Source: a virus
IMG/VR virus record: IMGVR_UViG_3300035703_000043
Coordinates: 30,591 to 94,590 of that record
DNA: 64,000 bases
Direction: 5' to 3' (one strand)
Shown here one piece after another: positions 55,315 to 61,602 of this stretch. A model generated the notes under the pieces. The model saw only the letters and a list, made by a program, of their open reading frames with translations. It had not been told where the DNA came from and did no database searches. Both the position numbers and the translations under genes were made by a program. How positions within the stretch are numbered: position 1 is the first letter of the stretch; every line of letters begins with the position of its first letter.

Positions 55315-55758
55315 ATGAAAACTTTTAGGGAGTTTATATTGGAGTGTGAGTTGGTTGAGGGTAAAGTAGAGTGGGATAATCCAAAAAGACCACTACAATC
55401 TGGACTAACTCCAAGAGAAAAGAATAGAGCAAAGAGGATTTCTACTAATGTTGAAAATCCAAATAGAGTTTCATTTGGTGGAAAATCTTGGGATCTAAGT
55501 GATAAAGATTATGAGAGATATGGAAAACTAAAAACCGCACACGACGAACAAAAAGATAAAAAAGTTCCAAAAGATAAAATACATCAGTTTAAACAGACAC
55601 GAAATGCCGAAGGAAATCGTGCTGGGACAAGGGGGCAATATAAGAGAAGATGGAAAGACCAAAAAAATCTTCCAAATAACTCAAAACTTTGGAAGCAAGA
55701 TGAAAGACAAAAAGTTTATCATCATAATGATTTGAAAGAACCAAAAGAACGAAAATAA
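55315..55758 (+). CDS. probable head-packaged protein with capsid-targeting N-terminus
   Basis: 147 aa starting MKTFREFILECELVEGK. The first ten residues match the T4 capsid-targeting sequence MKTYQEFIAE in spacing, including the cleavable (I/L)xE (here ILE at 8-10, LVE at 13-15), so the mature protein would begin after one of these. The mature part is very basic (Lys/Arg-rich, KRRWKDQK) and is paralogous to the partial protein at 63424: both contain GKVEWDNPKRPLQSGLTPRE and EYERYGKLKxAHD. Likely an internal head protein, perhaps DNA-associated. Read from a perfect late promoter. Confidence 0.7.
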   Translation: MKTFREFILECELVEGKVEWDNPKRPLQSGLTPREKNRAKRISTNVENPNRVSFGGKSWDLSDKDYERYGKLKTAHDEQKDKKVPKDKIHQFKQTRNAEGNRAGTRGQYKRRWKDQKNLPNNSKLWKQDERQKVYHHNDLKEPKERK

Positions 55759-55762
55759 AGTG

Positions 55763-55795
55763 CAGACGTTATCATATAAATAATGATAACGTCTG
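55763..55795 (+). terminator. 13-bp perfect hairpin with a late promoter in its loop
   Basis: CAGACGTTATCAT (55763-55775) pairs with ATGATAACGTCTG (55783-55795) without mismatch, 7-nt loop ATAAATA, then TTTTA. It serves as a terminator of the preceding gene. TATAAATA at 55775-55782 (last stem base plus loop) is a perfect late -10 element. Confidence 0.8.
55775..55782 (+). promoter_or_regulatory. T4-type late promoter TATAAATA within hairpin loop
   Basis: Lies 24 bp upstream of the preferred HNH start at 55807. On double-stranded DNA it is a normal promoter; on the RNA of the upstream gene it becomes the hairpin loop. Confidence 0.6.
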
Positions 55796-55806
55796 TTTTA
55801 ATCTTT

Positions 55807-56253
55807 ATGGAAAAAGAAGAAAAGAATCGTAAAGAAAGAGAAAGATATAATGCTAAAATAAAGGATGATGTATTCAAAGAGAATAAAAGAAAAAGAGATT
55901 TAGAATACTATCATAAGACAAAAGAAATAAGAGTTGCCAAACAAATTGAAAGAAGAAAAGAACTTTTAAACGAAGCAAAATTATCTTTAGGTGGAAAATG
56001 TATTTGGTGTGGAGCAACTGAAAACCTTGAATTTGACCATATTGATGATTCAAAGAAAGAGAATAATGTGGGAAATGCTGTAAGAAATACAAGAGAAGTT
56101 TTTTGGAATGAAGTTAGTAAGTGTCAATTATTATGTGTAAGTTGTCATAATAAAAGGACTACCGCACAAAAAAGAGCAAAACAAAAACTATGGTTATCAT
56201 TGCCACTTGAAGAACGAGAAAGATTATTGTCGGATGAACTCAAGGACAACTGA
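55807..56253 (+). CDS. HNH endonuclease (possible homing endonuclease)
   Basis: 148 aa from the ATG at 55807 (MEKEEKNRKE); the in-frame ATG at 55783 lies within the terminator hairpin and is less likely. N-terminal half is a long basic helix (RKERERYNAK, KRKRDLEYYH). The C-terminal half is a Cys4 HNH domain: GKCIWCGATENLEFDHIDDS, then LLCVSCHNKRTT, with the zinc cysteines and the DH/H-N-H catalytic residues visible. Such free-standing HNH genes in T4-like phages are often mobile and sit next to conserved genes; here next to the CobS gene. Target unknown. Confidence 0.8.
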   Translation: MEKEEKNRKERERYNAKIKDDVFKENKRKRDLEYYHKTKEIRVAKQIERRKELLNEAKLSLGGKCIWCGATENLEFDHIDDSKKENNVGNAVRNTREVFWNEVSKCQLLCVSCHNKRTTAQKRAKQKLWLSLPLEERERLLSDELKDN

Positions 56254-56271
56254 CCAACTGTCCATTGCGGG

Positions 56272-56300
56272 CAGACAGGGAACCGAAAATGTCCTATACT
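56272..56300 (+). promoter_or_regulatory. possible early promoter of the cobS-like gene
   Basis: CAGACA (56272-56277), 17 bp, TATACT (56295-56300): four of six and five of six matches to the consensus, with the same 17-bp spacing as the two strong early promoters. It overlaps the annotated start, so transcription from it would favour the ATG at 56331. Confidence 0.4.
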
Positions 56301-57437
56301 GTAAGGGTAGTCAAGACAGACCAACTTATTATGGAAACCGCAATTGAACTGCTGAAGATAAAATTTGGCACAGAGTTTGGTGCAGAAGCAGTTCGTGCTG
56401 TTGCTGATGAACTCGGAACCAGTTATGCAACTCTTTCCAAGAAACTTTCTAACTTTAAAGTTTCTAGGGGGAAGTGGAATCTTGAAATTACTCAAGAAAA
56501 AATTGATGAACTTGAAGAAACCTATGCCTCCCCTTCTGTGGAACCTGTAGCAGTTATGGAAAATGTAAAGCAAAACCTTATTCCTGAAAAAGATGATACC
56601 TTCGTCAGCTTTGGCAACTTTACTGATGTTAAAAAAGTTGTTCAATCTGGGATTTTTTATCCTGTGTTCATCACTGGTCTCTCTGGTAATGGTAAAACTT
56701 TTAGCATTGAGCAATCTTGTGCTCAACTGAAACGAGAACTTATTCGTGTTAATATCACGATTGAGACCGATTCTGATGATTTGCTCGGTGGTTTCCGACT
56801 CGTGAATGGGGAAACTGTGTGGCACAATGGTCCTGTGGTAGAAGCAATGGAACGTGGTGCAATTCTTCTGCTTGATGAGATTGACCTGGCATCTAATAAG
56901 ATTATGTGTCTGCAATCTGTCCTGGAAGGCAAAGGTGTCTTTCTGAAGAAGATTGGTAAGCACGTTGTTCCTAAAGCAGGTTTCAATGTGATTGCAACTG
57001 CAAACACAAAAGGTAAAGGTTCTGATGATGGTCGTTTTATCGGCACCAACGTGCTGAATGAGGCATTCCTGGAAAGATTTCCGATTACCTTTGAGCAGGA
57101 TTATCCTACTCTTGCAACAGAGACTAAAATCTTGACAAAGGTTGCAGAATCACTTAACATTCCTATGATTGGTGAGCATACTGATTTCGTCAAACACCTT
57201 TGCACTTGGTCTGAGATTATTCGTAAGACCTTTAACGATGGTGGTATTGATGAAGTCATCAGCACTCGTCGTCTTGTTCATATCATCAAGGCATATTCTA
57301 TCTTCGGTAAGAAGGACAAAGCAATCAAGGTTTGTCTGAATCGTTTTGATGATGAAACCAAAACAACTTTCATTGAGTTGTATGATAAGATTGATGCTGA
57401 ATTTCAGCAAAATCAAACGCAAGATGTTCCTTTTTGA
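56289..57437 (+). CDS. cobS: CobS-like AAA+ ATPase
   Basis: 382 aa (alternative ATG at 56331 starts METAIELLKIKF and would fit the putative promoter). N-terminal ~80 residues look like a small DNA-binding or adaptor helix bundle (LGTSYATLSKKLSNFKVSRG). The ATPase core shows Walker A ITGLSGNGKTFSIEQS, a MoxR/CobS-type DLLGGFRLVNGE insert, Walker B GAILLLDEIDLA, sensor-like VIATANTKGKG and an arginine-finger region NEAFLERFP. CobS-type ATPases work with CobT-type VWA proteins, one of which lies upstream. Cyanophage cobS is usually linked to cobalamin (cobaltochelatase) function, but without CobN this is unproven. CTG-rich codons differ from the late genes. Confidence 0.85.
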   Translation: MSYTVRVVKTDQLIMETAIELLKIKFGTEFGAEAVRAVADELGTSYATLSKKLSNFKVSRGKWNLEITQEKIDELEETYASPSVEPVAVMENVKQNLIPEKDDTFVSFGNFTDVKKVVQSGIFYPVFITGLSGNGKTFSIEQSCAQLKRELIRVNITIETDSDDLLGGFRLVNGETVWHNGPVVEAMERGAILLLDEIDLASNKIMCLQSVLEGKGVFLKKIGKHVVPKAGFNVIATANTKGKGSDDGRFIGTNVLNEAFLERFPITFEQDYPTLATETKILTKVAESLNIPMIGEHTDFVKHLCTWSEIIRKTFNDGGIDEVISTRRLVHIIKAYSIFGKKDKAIKVCLNRFDDETKTTFIELYDKIDAEFQQNQTQDVPF

Positions 57438-57487
57438 GGGCATCTTGCCTATATAAGAACAAATCCTCTAATCCCCCACTGATTCCT

Positions 57488-57616
57488 ATGACTTCACTTT
57501 TTTTGGAAAAAGATTCGGATACAATCTATGAAGATTTTCAAGATATAACTGAAGATAATCAAGAGGAAGAATATAGAGAAGATAGAATGGATCAAATGAT
57601 TTCTAAGTATGGTTGA
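57488..57616 (+). CDS. small acidic protein
   Basis: 42 aa starting MTSLFLEKDSDTIYEDF. An upstream in-frame start at 57434 overlaps the cobS end and lacks support, so the ATG at 57488 is chosen. Strongly acidic (DITEDNQEEEYREDRMD), mainly helical. A TATATAA sequence at 57450 might be a -10 element. Function unknown. Confidence 0.45.
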   Translation: MTSLFLEKDSDTIYEDFQDITEDNQEEEYREDRMDQMISKYG

Positions 57617-57627
57617 TAGGAGGTCTT

Positions 57628-57768
57628 ATGATTCAAGAAATGGAAGAGATTATTAAAAACAATCATATAGAAGATCTAAAAGAGTTTGCCACTTATCTTG
57701 GTATAGATTTTGAAGATTACTTGGAGTTTTTACATCCAGATGTAGATTTTGACGATTACTCAAGATGA
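57628..57768 (+). CDS. small acidic early-type protein
   Basis: 46 aa: MIQEMEEIIKNNHIEDLKEF, then ATYLGIDFEDYLEFLHPDVD. Preceded by AGGAGG 4 nt before the ATG, the best ribosome-binding site in this stretch. Its TGA overlaps the next ATG (ATGA). Highly acidic; no known motif. Such proteins in T4-like phages often modify host functions early in infection, but nothing specific can be said. Confidence 0.6.
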   Translation: MIQEMEEIIKNNHIEDLKEFATYLGIDFEDYLEFLHPDVDFDDYSR

Positions 57769-57938
57769 CACAAGAACATGAAATTGACGGATATGTCAGT
57801 CCGAACAGAATGTGGGCAGCAGTTCCTTGGGTAAATGGAAAATATATTTCCATTTACAATGGGCAACAAATCTGTGTTCATCATAGTTTAGAAACTGCTA
57901 AAAAATTTATTCAAAGAGAAACCAGAAAAAGAAAATGA
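57765..57938 (+). CDS. small protein in overlapping early cluster
   Basis: 57 aa starting MTQEHEIDGYVSPNRMWAAV. Overlaps both neighbours by ATGA junctions, which indicates translational coupling. A short beta N-terminus with NGKYISIYNGQQICV and a basic helical end (KFIQRETRKRK). No catalytic motif; function unknown. Confidence 0.55.
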   Translation: MTQEHEIDGYVSPNRMWAAVPWVNGKYISIYNGQQICVHHSLETAKKFIQRETRKRK

Positions 57939-58183
57939 TTTTATCTATTGATGAAATAAAACAAGAAGATGATTTGGTTTTCATAAGAGCAGTTGTAGAA
58001 GACGTTGTGCAAACTTATTCTCAGACATATTATGAACCTGCAGAATATGGTCCAGCATTATGTGAGGCATCGTTTTATCTGGATGAAGATGATCAACTCC
58101 CAAAAATTGAAGAACAACTTTTAGAATACTTAAATAGTTTGGACATTTCTTGGGAAGTTCTTCCTAAAGATTGGGATTATTAA
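57935..58183 (+). CDS. small acidic protein
   Basis: 82 aa, ATGA overlap with the previous gene. Contains VRAV-like beta segments and a long acidic helix (EQLLEYLNSLDISWEVLPKDW). Aromatic and acidic overall; no recognised family. Likely part of the early small-protein cluster. Confidence 0.55.
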   Translation: MILSIDEIKQEDDLVFIRAVVEDVVQTYSQTYYEPAEYGPALCEASFYLDEDDQLPKIEEQLLEYLNSLDISWEVLPKDWDY

Positions 58184-58207
58184 AATAAAAATTGTTTCAT
58201 CGCATAA

Positions 58208-58450
58208 ATGAATTACTATTACGTTTCTTTCATTATATTTGCAATAGTTGCCTATCTTATAGTAACAGATAATAGTATTGCTACTGCTTTTAATTATGTG
58301 ATGAAACTAATTCGTTTTGATTTTGAAAAAATTAAATGGTGGATACAATATTCTCCTGATAATTTAATTGTTCGTTTATTGATTCGTAGAAGATCTATGA
58401 AGATGGCAAGGGAACTTATGAAAGAGTTTGAAGAAAAAGAAAAAAAATAA
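58208..58450 (+). CDS. small single-span membrane protein
   Basis: 80 aa. One N-terminal hydrophobic segment (residues ~6-19, VSFIIFAIVAYLIV) and a strongly basic/charged helix afterwards (RLLIRRRSMKMARELMKEF). Topology is probably N-terminus outside or in the membrane and basic tail inside. Small membrane proteins of this type are common in T4-like phages; function unknown. Confidence 0.55.
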   Translation: MNYYYVSFIIFAIVAYLIVTDNSIATAFNYVMKLIRFDFEKIKWWIQYSPDNLIVRLLIRRRSMKMARELMKEFEEKEKK

Positions 58451-58468
58451 TGTCTTACTGGTCCTTTT

Positions 58469-58476
58469 AATAAATA
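58469..58476 (+). promoter_or_regulatory. late promoter-like AATAAATA within a hairpin
   Basis: AATAAATA lies in the loop of CCTTTT/AAAAGG (58463-58468 with 58481-58486), 16 bp upstream of the MKTF gene at 58493. Same layout as at 55775, with a weaker stem. Confidence 0.45.
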
Positions 58477-58492
58477 AAAGAAAAGGTTTAAG

Positions 58493-58672
58493 ATGAAAAC
58501 TTTTCAGAGTTTTTTAGAGCAAGCAGAAGAAGCAGAAAAAAAAATTCTTGCGGATAAAAAACGTTCTGCTGATTATACTAAAGCACAAATTCGTGCTGGT
58601 ATGAGACATAGACTGCACGTTCACAATGAGTTAGAACAAAGACAAGAAACAGAAAAAAGAAATATGATGTAA
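58493..58672 (+). CDS. small capsid-targeted-type protein (MKTFQSFLEQ)
   Basis: 59 aa, beginning MKTFQSFLEQAEEAEKKILA and very rich in Lys, Glu and Arg. The N-terminus fits the MKTFxxFLE leader family, but the (I/L)xE cleavage site is less clear than in the other members (LEQ instead of LxE). The rest is one basic helix (HRLHVHNELEQRQE). Preceded by a late-like element. Probably an internal head protein; confidence is lower than for its relatives. Confidence 0.55.
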   Translation: MKTFQSFLEQAEEAEKKILADKKRSADYTKAQIRAGMRHRLHVHNELEQRQETEKRNMM

Positions 58673-58693
58673 GGCACTTAACTAAGTGTCACT

Positions 58694-58729
58694 CACCCTT
58701 CCCCAAAAACGAGTGAAGGGTGTTATAAT
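58694..58729 (+). promoter_or_regulatory. extended -10 promoter overlapping a hairpin
   Basis: TGTTATAAT (TG at 58721-58722, TATAAT at 58724-58729) is a perfect extended -10 element with no good -35. The TG pair is also the end of a CACCCTTC/GAAGGGTG stem (58694-58701 with 58715-58722). It would drive the gene at 58756; the hairpin may terminate the preceding one. Confidence 0.5.
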
Positions 58730-58755
58730 ATAGAGAGACCCACTCATACGTTCTA

Positions 58756-59010
58756 ATGGCACCTAAAAAAGAAAAGGAAGAAACAAAACCAGATTTTCCC
58801 CACGCACAGTTTCCTATTCTTGTTATACATAAAGATGGAAAGGAATTGAAAGACACTAAAAAGTGTTACTTTCAAAATATGAATCACGCAGAGAAATACA
58901 TCTCTAAGTGCAATTTCAAACAAAAAGATTATCAATTATTCATTAAACCAGGAACAAATGTGGAGACTGTGGTGCAAAGCACTGGGAGAAAAAGTAGGAA
59001 AAAACAATAA
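58756..59010 (+). CDS. small basic protein, unknown
   Basis: 84 aa, strongly basic at both ends (MAPKKEKEETKPDF and the C-terminal GRKSRKKQ). A middle section FPILVIHKDGKEL, CYFQNMNHAEKYISKC with two Cys reads as a small alpha/beta fold. Overlaps the next gene by 53 bp. The preceding extended -10 promoter makes it probably early. Confidence 0.55.
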   Translation: MAPKKEKEETKPDFPHAQFPILVIHKDGKELKDTKKCYFQNMNHAEKYISKCNFKQKDYQLFIKPGTNVETVVQSTGRKSRKKQ

Positions 59011-59164
59011 AGAAGCAGATAAGATTGCACTTATCAGAACAATTCTGTTTGCAACTTATTTGATAACTAACATATTCATATGTGCTGGTGTAATTCGTCA
59101 TTGGAATGACAGCACAGAAATTTATATTCAAGTTGATGGAGTTCAAAGTGGAACAACTTTATGA
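58958..59164 (+). CDS. small membrane protein, overlapping reading frame
   Basis: 68 aa, ATG located 53 bp inside the previous gene. Positively charged N-terminal helix (MWRLWCKALGEKVGKNNKEA) followed by a hydrophobic span (TILFATYLITNIFICAGVI). This architecture, with MWRLWxKALGEK, recurs in T4-like cyanophages as I recall it. Function unknown; probably an inner-membrane peptide. Confidence 0.6.
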   Translation: MWRLWCKALGEKVGKNNKEADKIALIRTILFATYLITNIFICAGVIRHWNDSTEIYIQVDGVQSGTTL

Positions 59165-59357
59165 TGATTGCTTTTATGTTCAAGAAAAAAAATATGGTCT
59201 CTGGTATTCAATAGATAAGGAAGGAAACGGACTTATTACATCGTTAACTAAAGAATCTTGTGTCAGTGCAACAAGACAATATTTAAAGTGGAAGCAAGAA
59301 AACCGCCTAAATGATGTAGGAGTTTCCTACGAGGGCACAGTGGGTGGAAAACTTTAA
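59136..59357 (+). CDS. small protein, unknown function
   Basis: 73 aa when starting at MEFKVEQLYDDCFYV (59136); a more upstream in-frame ATG at 59106 would increase overlap with the membrane gene. Beta-rich YGLWYSIDKEGNGLITSL followed by a short helix (SCVSATRQYLKWKQENR). It looks like a compact alpha/beta domain. Overlaps both neighbours. Function unknown. Confidence 0.55.
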   Translation: MEFKVEQLYDDCFYVQEKKYGLWYSIDKEGNGLITSLTKESCVSATRQYLKWKQENRLNDVGVSYEGTVGGKL

Positions 59358-59553
59358 ACACGGAGATAAAGTAATCTACATTGGTTGTACACAAGAACAA
59401 ATTAATTGGGGTTCCAATGATGACCCAAGAAAAATATTATTTGAAAATACTGTGTATTACGTAGAAAAAGTAAAAGTTCATTCTCAACATACAAAATTGA
59501 CTTTAAGAGGGATTTGTGGTAATTTTAATAGTGTCTGCTTTAAAAAAATATGA
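59344..59553 (+). CDS. small SH3-like protein with GTG start
   Basis: 69 aa beginning at a GTG (59344); no ATG is available in this frame upstream. The pattern NFKHGDKVIYIGCT, NTVYYVEKVKVHSQHTKLTL, GICGNFNSVCFKKI looks like a five-stranded SH3-type barrel. Its TGA overlaps the following ATG. Function unknown. Confidence 0.5.
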   Translation: MENFKHGDKVIYIGCTQEQINWGSNDDPRKILFENTVYYVEKVKVHSQHTKLTLRGICGNFNSVCFKKI

Positions 59554-59687
59554 CTAAAAGAACTTATACGCAAAAAGATGGAACAATTTGGGAATGGAAC
59601 GAAACTGCAGAACTTTCTAAGTTCATTAAACAACTACACACAAAAGAGCCAATTCCCCCAGTTAGACCCAACAACACCGTGGTTTGA
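59550..59687 (+). CDS. small protein MTKRTYTQKDG, overlaps the next frame
   Basis: 45 aa (MTKRTYTQKDGTIWEWNETA and PIPPVRPNN). The ATG overlaps the previous stop. The following gene at 59578 occupies another frame over 110 bp of this one, which is unusual. Either two genes truly overlap, or a frameshift splits one ancestral protein. Function unknown. Confidence 0.45.
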   Translation: MTKRTYTQKDGTIWEWNETAELSKFIKQLHTKEPIPPVRPNNTVV

Positions 59688-59790
59688 ATTTAATAGTTAC
59701 ATTGAGTGTTGTAACAGTTTAGGAAGACCAGTAAGAGTTGGTAGGTTTATAAGATATCAAAATTACCTAAAAGAAATAGGAGTATTATGA
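59578..59790 (+). CDS. small protein in an alternative frame
   Basis: 70 aa, starting MEQFGNGTKLQNF. The C-terminal half (PWFEFNSYIECCNSLGRPVRVGRF, with an adjacent YQNYLKEIG) looks like a real small domain; the N-terminal part is dual-coded with the gene at 59550. Its end overlaps the next ATG (ATGA). Confidence 0.5.
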   Translation: MEQFGNGTKLQNFLSSLNNYTQKSQFPQLDPTTPWFEFNSYIECCNSLGRPVRVGRFIRYQNYLKEIGVL

Positions 59791-60014
59791 GTGAGGGTTA
59801 TTGGTTTCATAAAAAATGGGGTCTTAAACAGAATACTCCTATGGATGATGTTTATGAACGTTTAACTCAACTTGAAAATGAAGTCAACAAACTAAAAAAA
59901 GAAAATATAGAATTGACAAATTCGTTGTATGAGGTTGAAAACAGATTACAAGCAAAGATTGACAATATTCATCCAGTAACCTACAATTTAAGTAATTATA
60001 CCCTTGATAAGTAA
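59787..60014 (+). CDS. small coiled-coil protein
   Basis: 75 aa with a long heptad-like helix (YERLTQLENEVNKLKKENIE and following) after a MSEGYWFHKKWGLKQ head. Probably dimeric or trimeric through the coiled coil. ATGA overlap at the start, TAATG overlap at the end. Function unknown. Confidence 0.6.
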   Translation: MSEGYWFHKKWGLKQNTPMDDVYERLTQLENEVNKLKKENIELTNSLYEVENRLQAKIDNIHPVTYNLSNYTLDK

Positions 60015-60214
60015 TGTACGAAAATTTAACACCTTATGAAAAGGCACTTGCTACTTTTGGTGATAGAGCAGCACTGATTGCTGGTCTTGAAATTAGTGAT
60101 AAACTCTCTCCTGAAAACGCATTTCAGGAAATCAAACGAATGTACAAAGAACTCAAAACACTTCGTAAAACTGAAAAAAGAGAGTGGGAAACTGCTGATT
60201 TGAGTGATGTCTGA
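60014..60214 (+). CDS. small helical protein, unknown
   Basis: 66 aa: MYENLTPYEKALATFGDRAA, IAGLEISDKLSPENAFQEI and a charged KTLRKTEKREWETADLSDV tail. The ATG overlaps the previous stop by one base. Resembles a small helical hairpin. No functional motif. Confidence 0.55.
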   Translation: MYENLTPYEKALATFGDRAALIAGLEISDKLSPENAFQEIKRMYKELKTLRKTEKREWETADLSDV

Positions 60215-60368
60215 AGATAGTCTCAAAATATCACAAAATGAAGATGGGTCCTTTTCAATGGATTGGGATCCACAAGACTCAAATTGGAAGTGGTTAAATG
60301 GATTGACTTCCAAAGAGATTCAGGTTATTATGCAAGAAGCAATCAAGGATTTTACTAATGGACTTTGA
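60207..60368 (+). CDS. small acidic protein, unknown
   Basis: 53 aa beginning MSEDSLKISQNEDGSFSMDW and ending EAIKDFTNGL. Overlaps the previous gene by 8 bp and the next by 11 bp. The WDPQDSNWKWLNGL segment is aromatic, the rest acidic helix. Conservation of overlaps is the only support for function; unknown. Confidence 0.55.
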   Translation: MSEDSLKISQNEDGSFSMDWDPQDSNWKWLNGLTSKEIQVIMQEAIKDFTNGL

Positions 60369-60945
60369 CTACAAGAAGCATTCTCTTGAACAACTTAAAA
60401 ACTGGGTGAGAGATGCTTTGGTTACTGCTGAAGTATCTCCACAAGAAATCTATGATACCATTAAAGGTGTTGTAAATGAAGAGTATCATTACTTCAAGCA
60501 TCATACTGGTCGTTGTTATGATCTTCTTGCTCTTCTAAATGGCAATGGTAAGGGGCATATTCAAGGTTGGGATGAATGGGAAGAAACTTATTATCCCGAA
60601 GAATCTCAAAAGTCTTGTGATAGAAATGATCCATCACCAGAATGTAAAAAGTCTTGGACTTCCTTCTGGGAAGAAACTGATGATGGTATGAAACCTTGTG
60701 GACATAGTGATTTGGAATACCAAGTTGCAAATTCCAAAAAAGATAAAGTAAAAAAGTGGGTTCTTCCTGTTGAAGAAACTAAAATTTCAGAAACTGATGA
60801 AACAGAATACTTTGTATCATTCCCTGATGATTTACTGGAAGCAGCAGACCTAAAAGAAGGTGATAAGGTAGAATGGATTGATAGTGGTGATGGTACTTGG
60901 ATGATTCGCAAAGTTACAAAACCTATTACAATGGAGCAATGTTGA
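60358..60945 (+). CDS. protein with C-terminal AbrB/MazE-like swapped-hairpin domain
   Basis: 195 aa. C-terminal ~40 residues (YFVSFPDDLLEAADLKEGDK, then VEWIDSGDGTWMIRKV) match the AbrB/MazE-type DNA-binding fold (xxxxLPxxlrexxxLkxGDxVxxxxxdxgxixlxk). The N-terminal ~140 residues are helical with CYDLLALLNGNG and ESQKSCDRNDPSPECKKSW. The domain usually binds DNA as a dimer and represses or regulates; a phage transcriptional regulator is plausible. The N-terminal domain is not recognised. Confidence 0.55.
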   Translation: MDFDYKKHSLEQLKNWVRDALVTAEVSPQEIYDTIKGVVNEEYHYFKHHTGRCYDLLALLNGNGKGHIQGWDEWEETYYPEESQKSCDRNDPSPECKKSWTSFWEETDDGMKPCGHSDLEYQVANSKKDKVKKWVLPVEETKISETDETEYFVSFPDDLLEAADLKEGDKVEWIDSGDGTWMIRKVTKPITMEQC

Positions 60946-61170
60946 ATGGCACTATCACAATCAGTTGAAGAATCTCTCAAAGAAGCAGAAGCATCTCTTA
61001 GGAATGCATTAGCATATGCTGCTCGTCAAGAACGTCCAATGGTTTGCAGTGTCATTGCGGATATGATTTCTCGCATTCAAACTCTACAAAGCACTGATGC
61101 AATTCTTGATAAACTTGAGAATCGTAAACCAGGAGACTCTGGTTTCTTTGGAACTATGTTTGGAGGATAA
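60946..61170 (+). CDS. small helical protein, unknown
   Basis: 74 aa, with a helix-rich N-terminus (SQSVEESLKEAEASLRNALA) followed by CSVIADMISRIQTLQSTD and a Gly/Phe-rich tail GDSGFFGTMFGG. The ATG follows the TGA of the preceding gene directly. No motif recognised. Confidence 0.55.
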   Translation: MALSQSVEESLKEAEASLRNALAYAARQERPMVCSVIADMISRIQTLQSTDAILDKLENRKPGDSGFFGTMFGG

Positions 61171-61529
61171 TGACTGAACCTAACGAATTTGGCAAAGCAA
61201 TGCAAGAGTGGTGGGATTCTGATGCTTGTAAAGAACTACAGAAATCACATCAAGAAAGTTTAGAACGAGCAGTAGGAAAGTATCACATGCTTTCCGAAGA
61301 AGATAAACTGGATATGGTAGAGGCAATTACTTATATTATGTGTAAAGCAGAACAAGAAGGTTGTTCTCATCGTGGTCTTATGGATGCTTTGGGTATCTAT
61401 CCCTCTGGGTTTTGGTGCCATTCTCTAATGGATACACATAATGCTTTATGGTCTGAATTTCATAAACGTAAAAATGATGCTGAGTTAGATCGAGAAATCA
61501 AGTTGTTGCAAGACTTTATTGAAACCTAA
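61170..61529 (+). CDS. small protein, unknown
   Basis: 119 aa, ATG overlapping the previous stop by one base. Charged helices (EFGKAMQEWWDSDACKELQK, EEDKLDMVEAITYIMCKAEQ) with LGIYPSGFWCHSLM in the middle. Three cysteines and one His are spread without metal spacing. Function unknown, probably an early regulatory or takeover protein. Confidence 0.55.
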   Translation: MTEPNEFGKAMQEWWDSDACKELQKSHQESLERAVGKYHMLSEEDKLDMVEAITYIMCKAEQEGCSHRGLMDALGIYPSGFWCHSLMDTHNALWSEFHKRKNDAELDREIKLLQDFIET

Positions 61530-61602
61530 AGACATTCTTAAGGAAACTGCATATGTATAGATATTATGTTAGGATATGCTGATAAAACGGGAGAAATGTT
61601 CA

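Noticed and set aside
56145-56963. 272-aa minus-strand ORF opposite the HNH and cobS genes
   Set aside because: Opposite strand of clear HNH and AAA+ coding sequence; the protein has no motif and reflects codon bias of the real genes.
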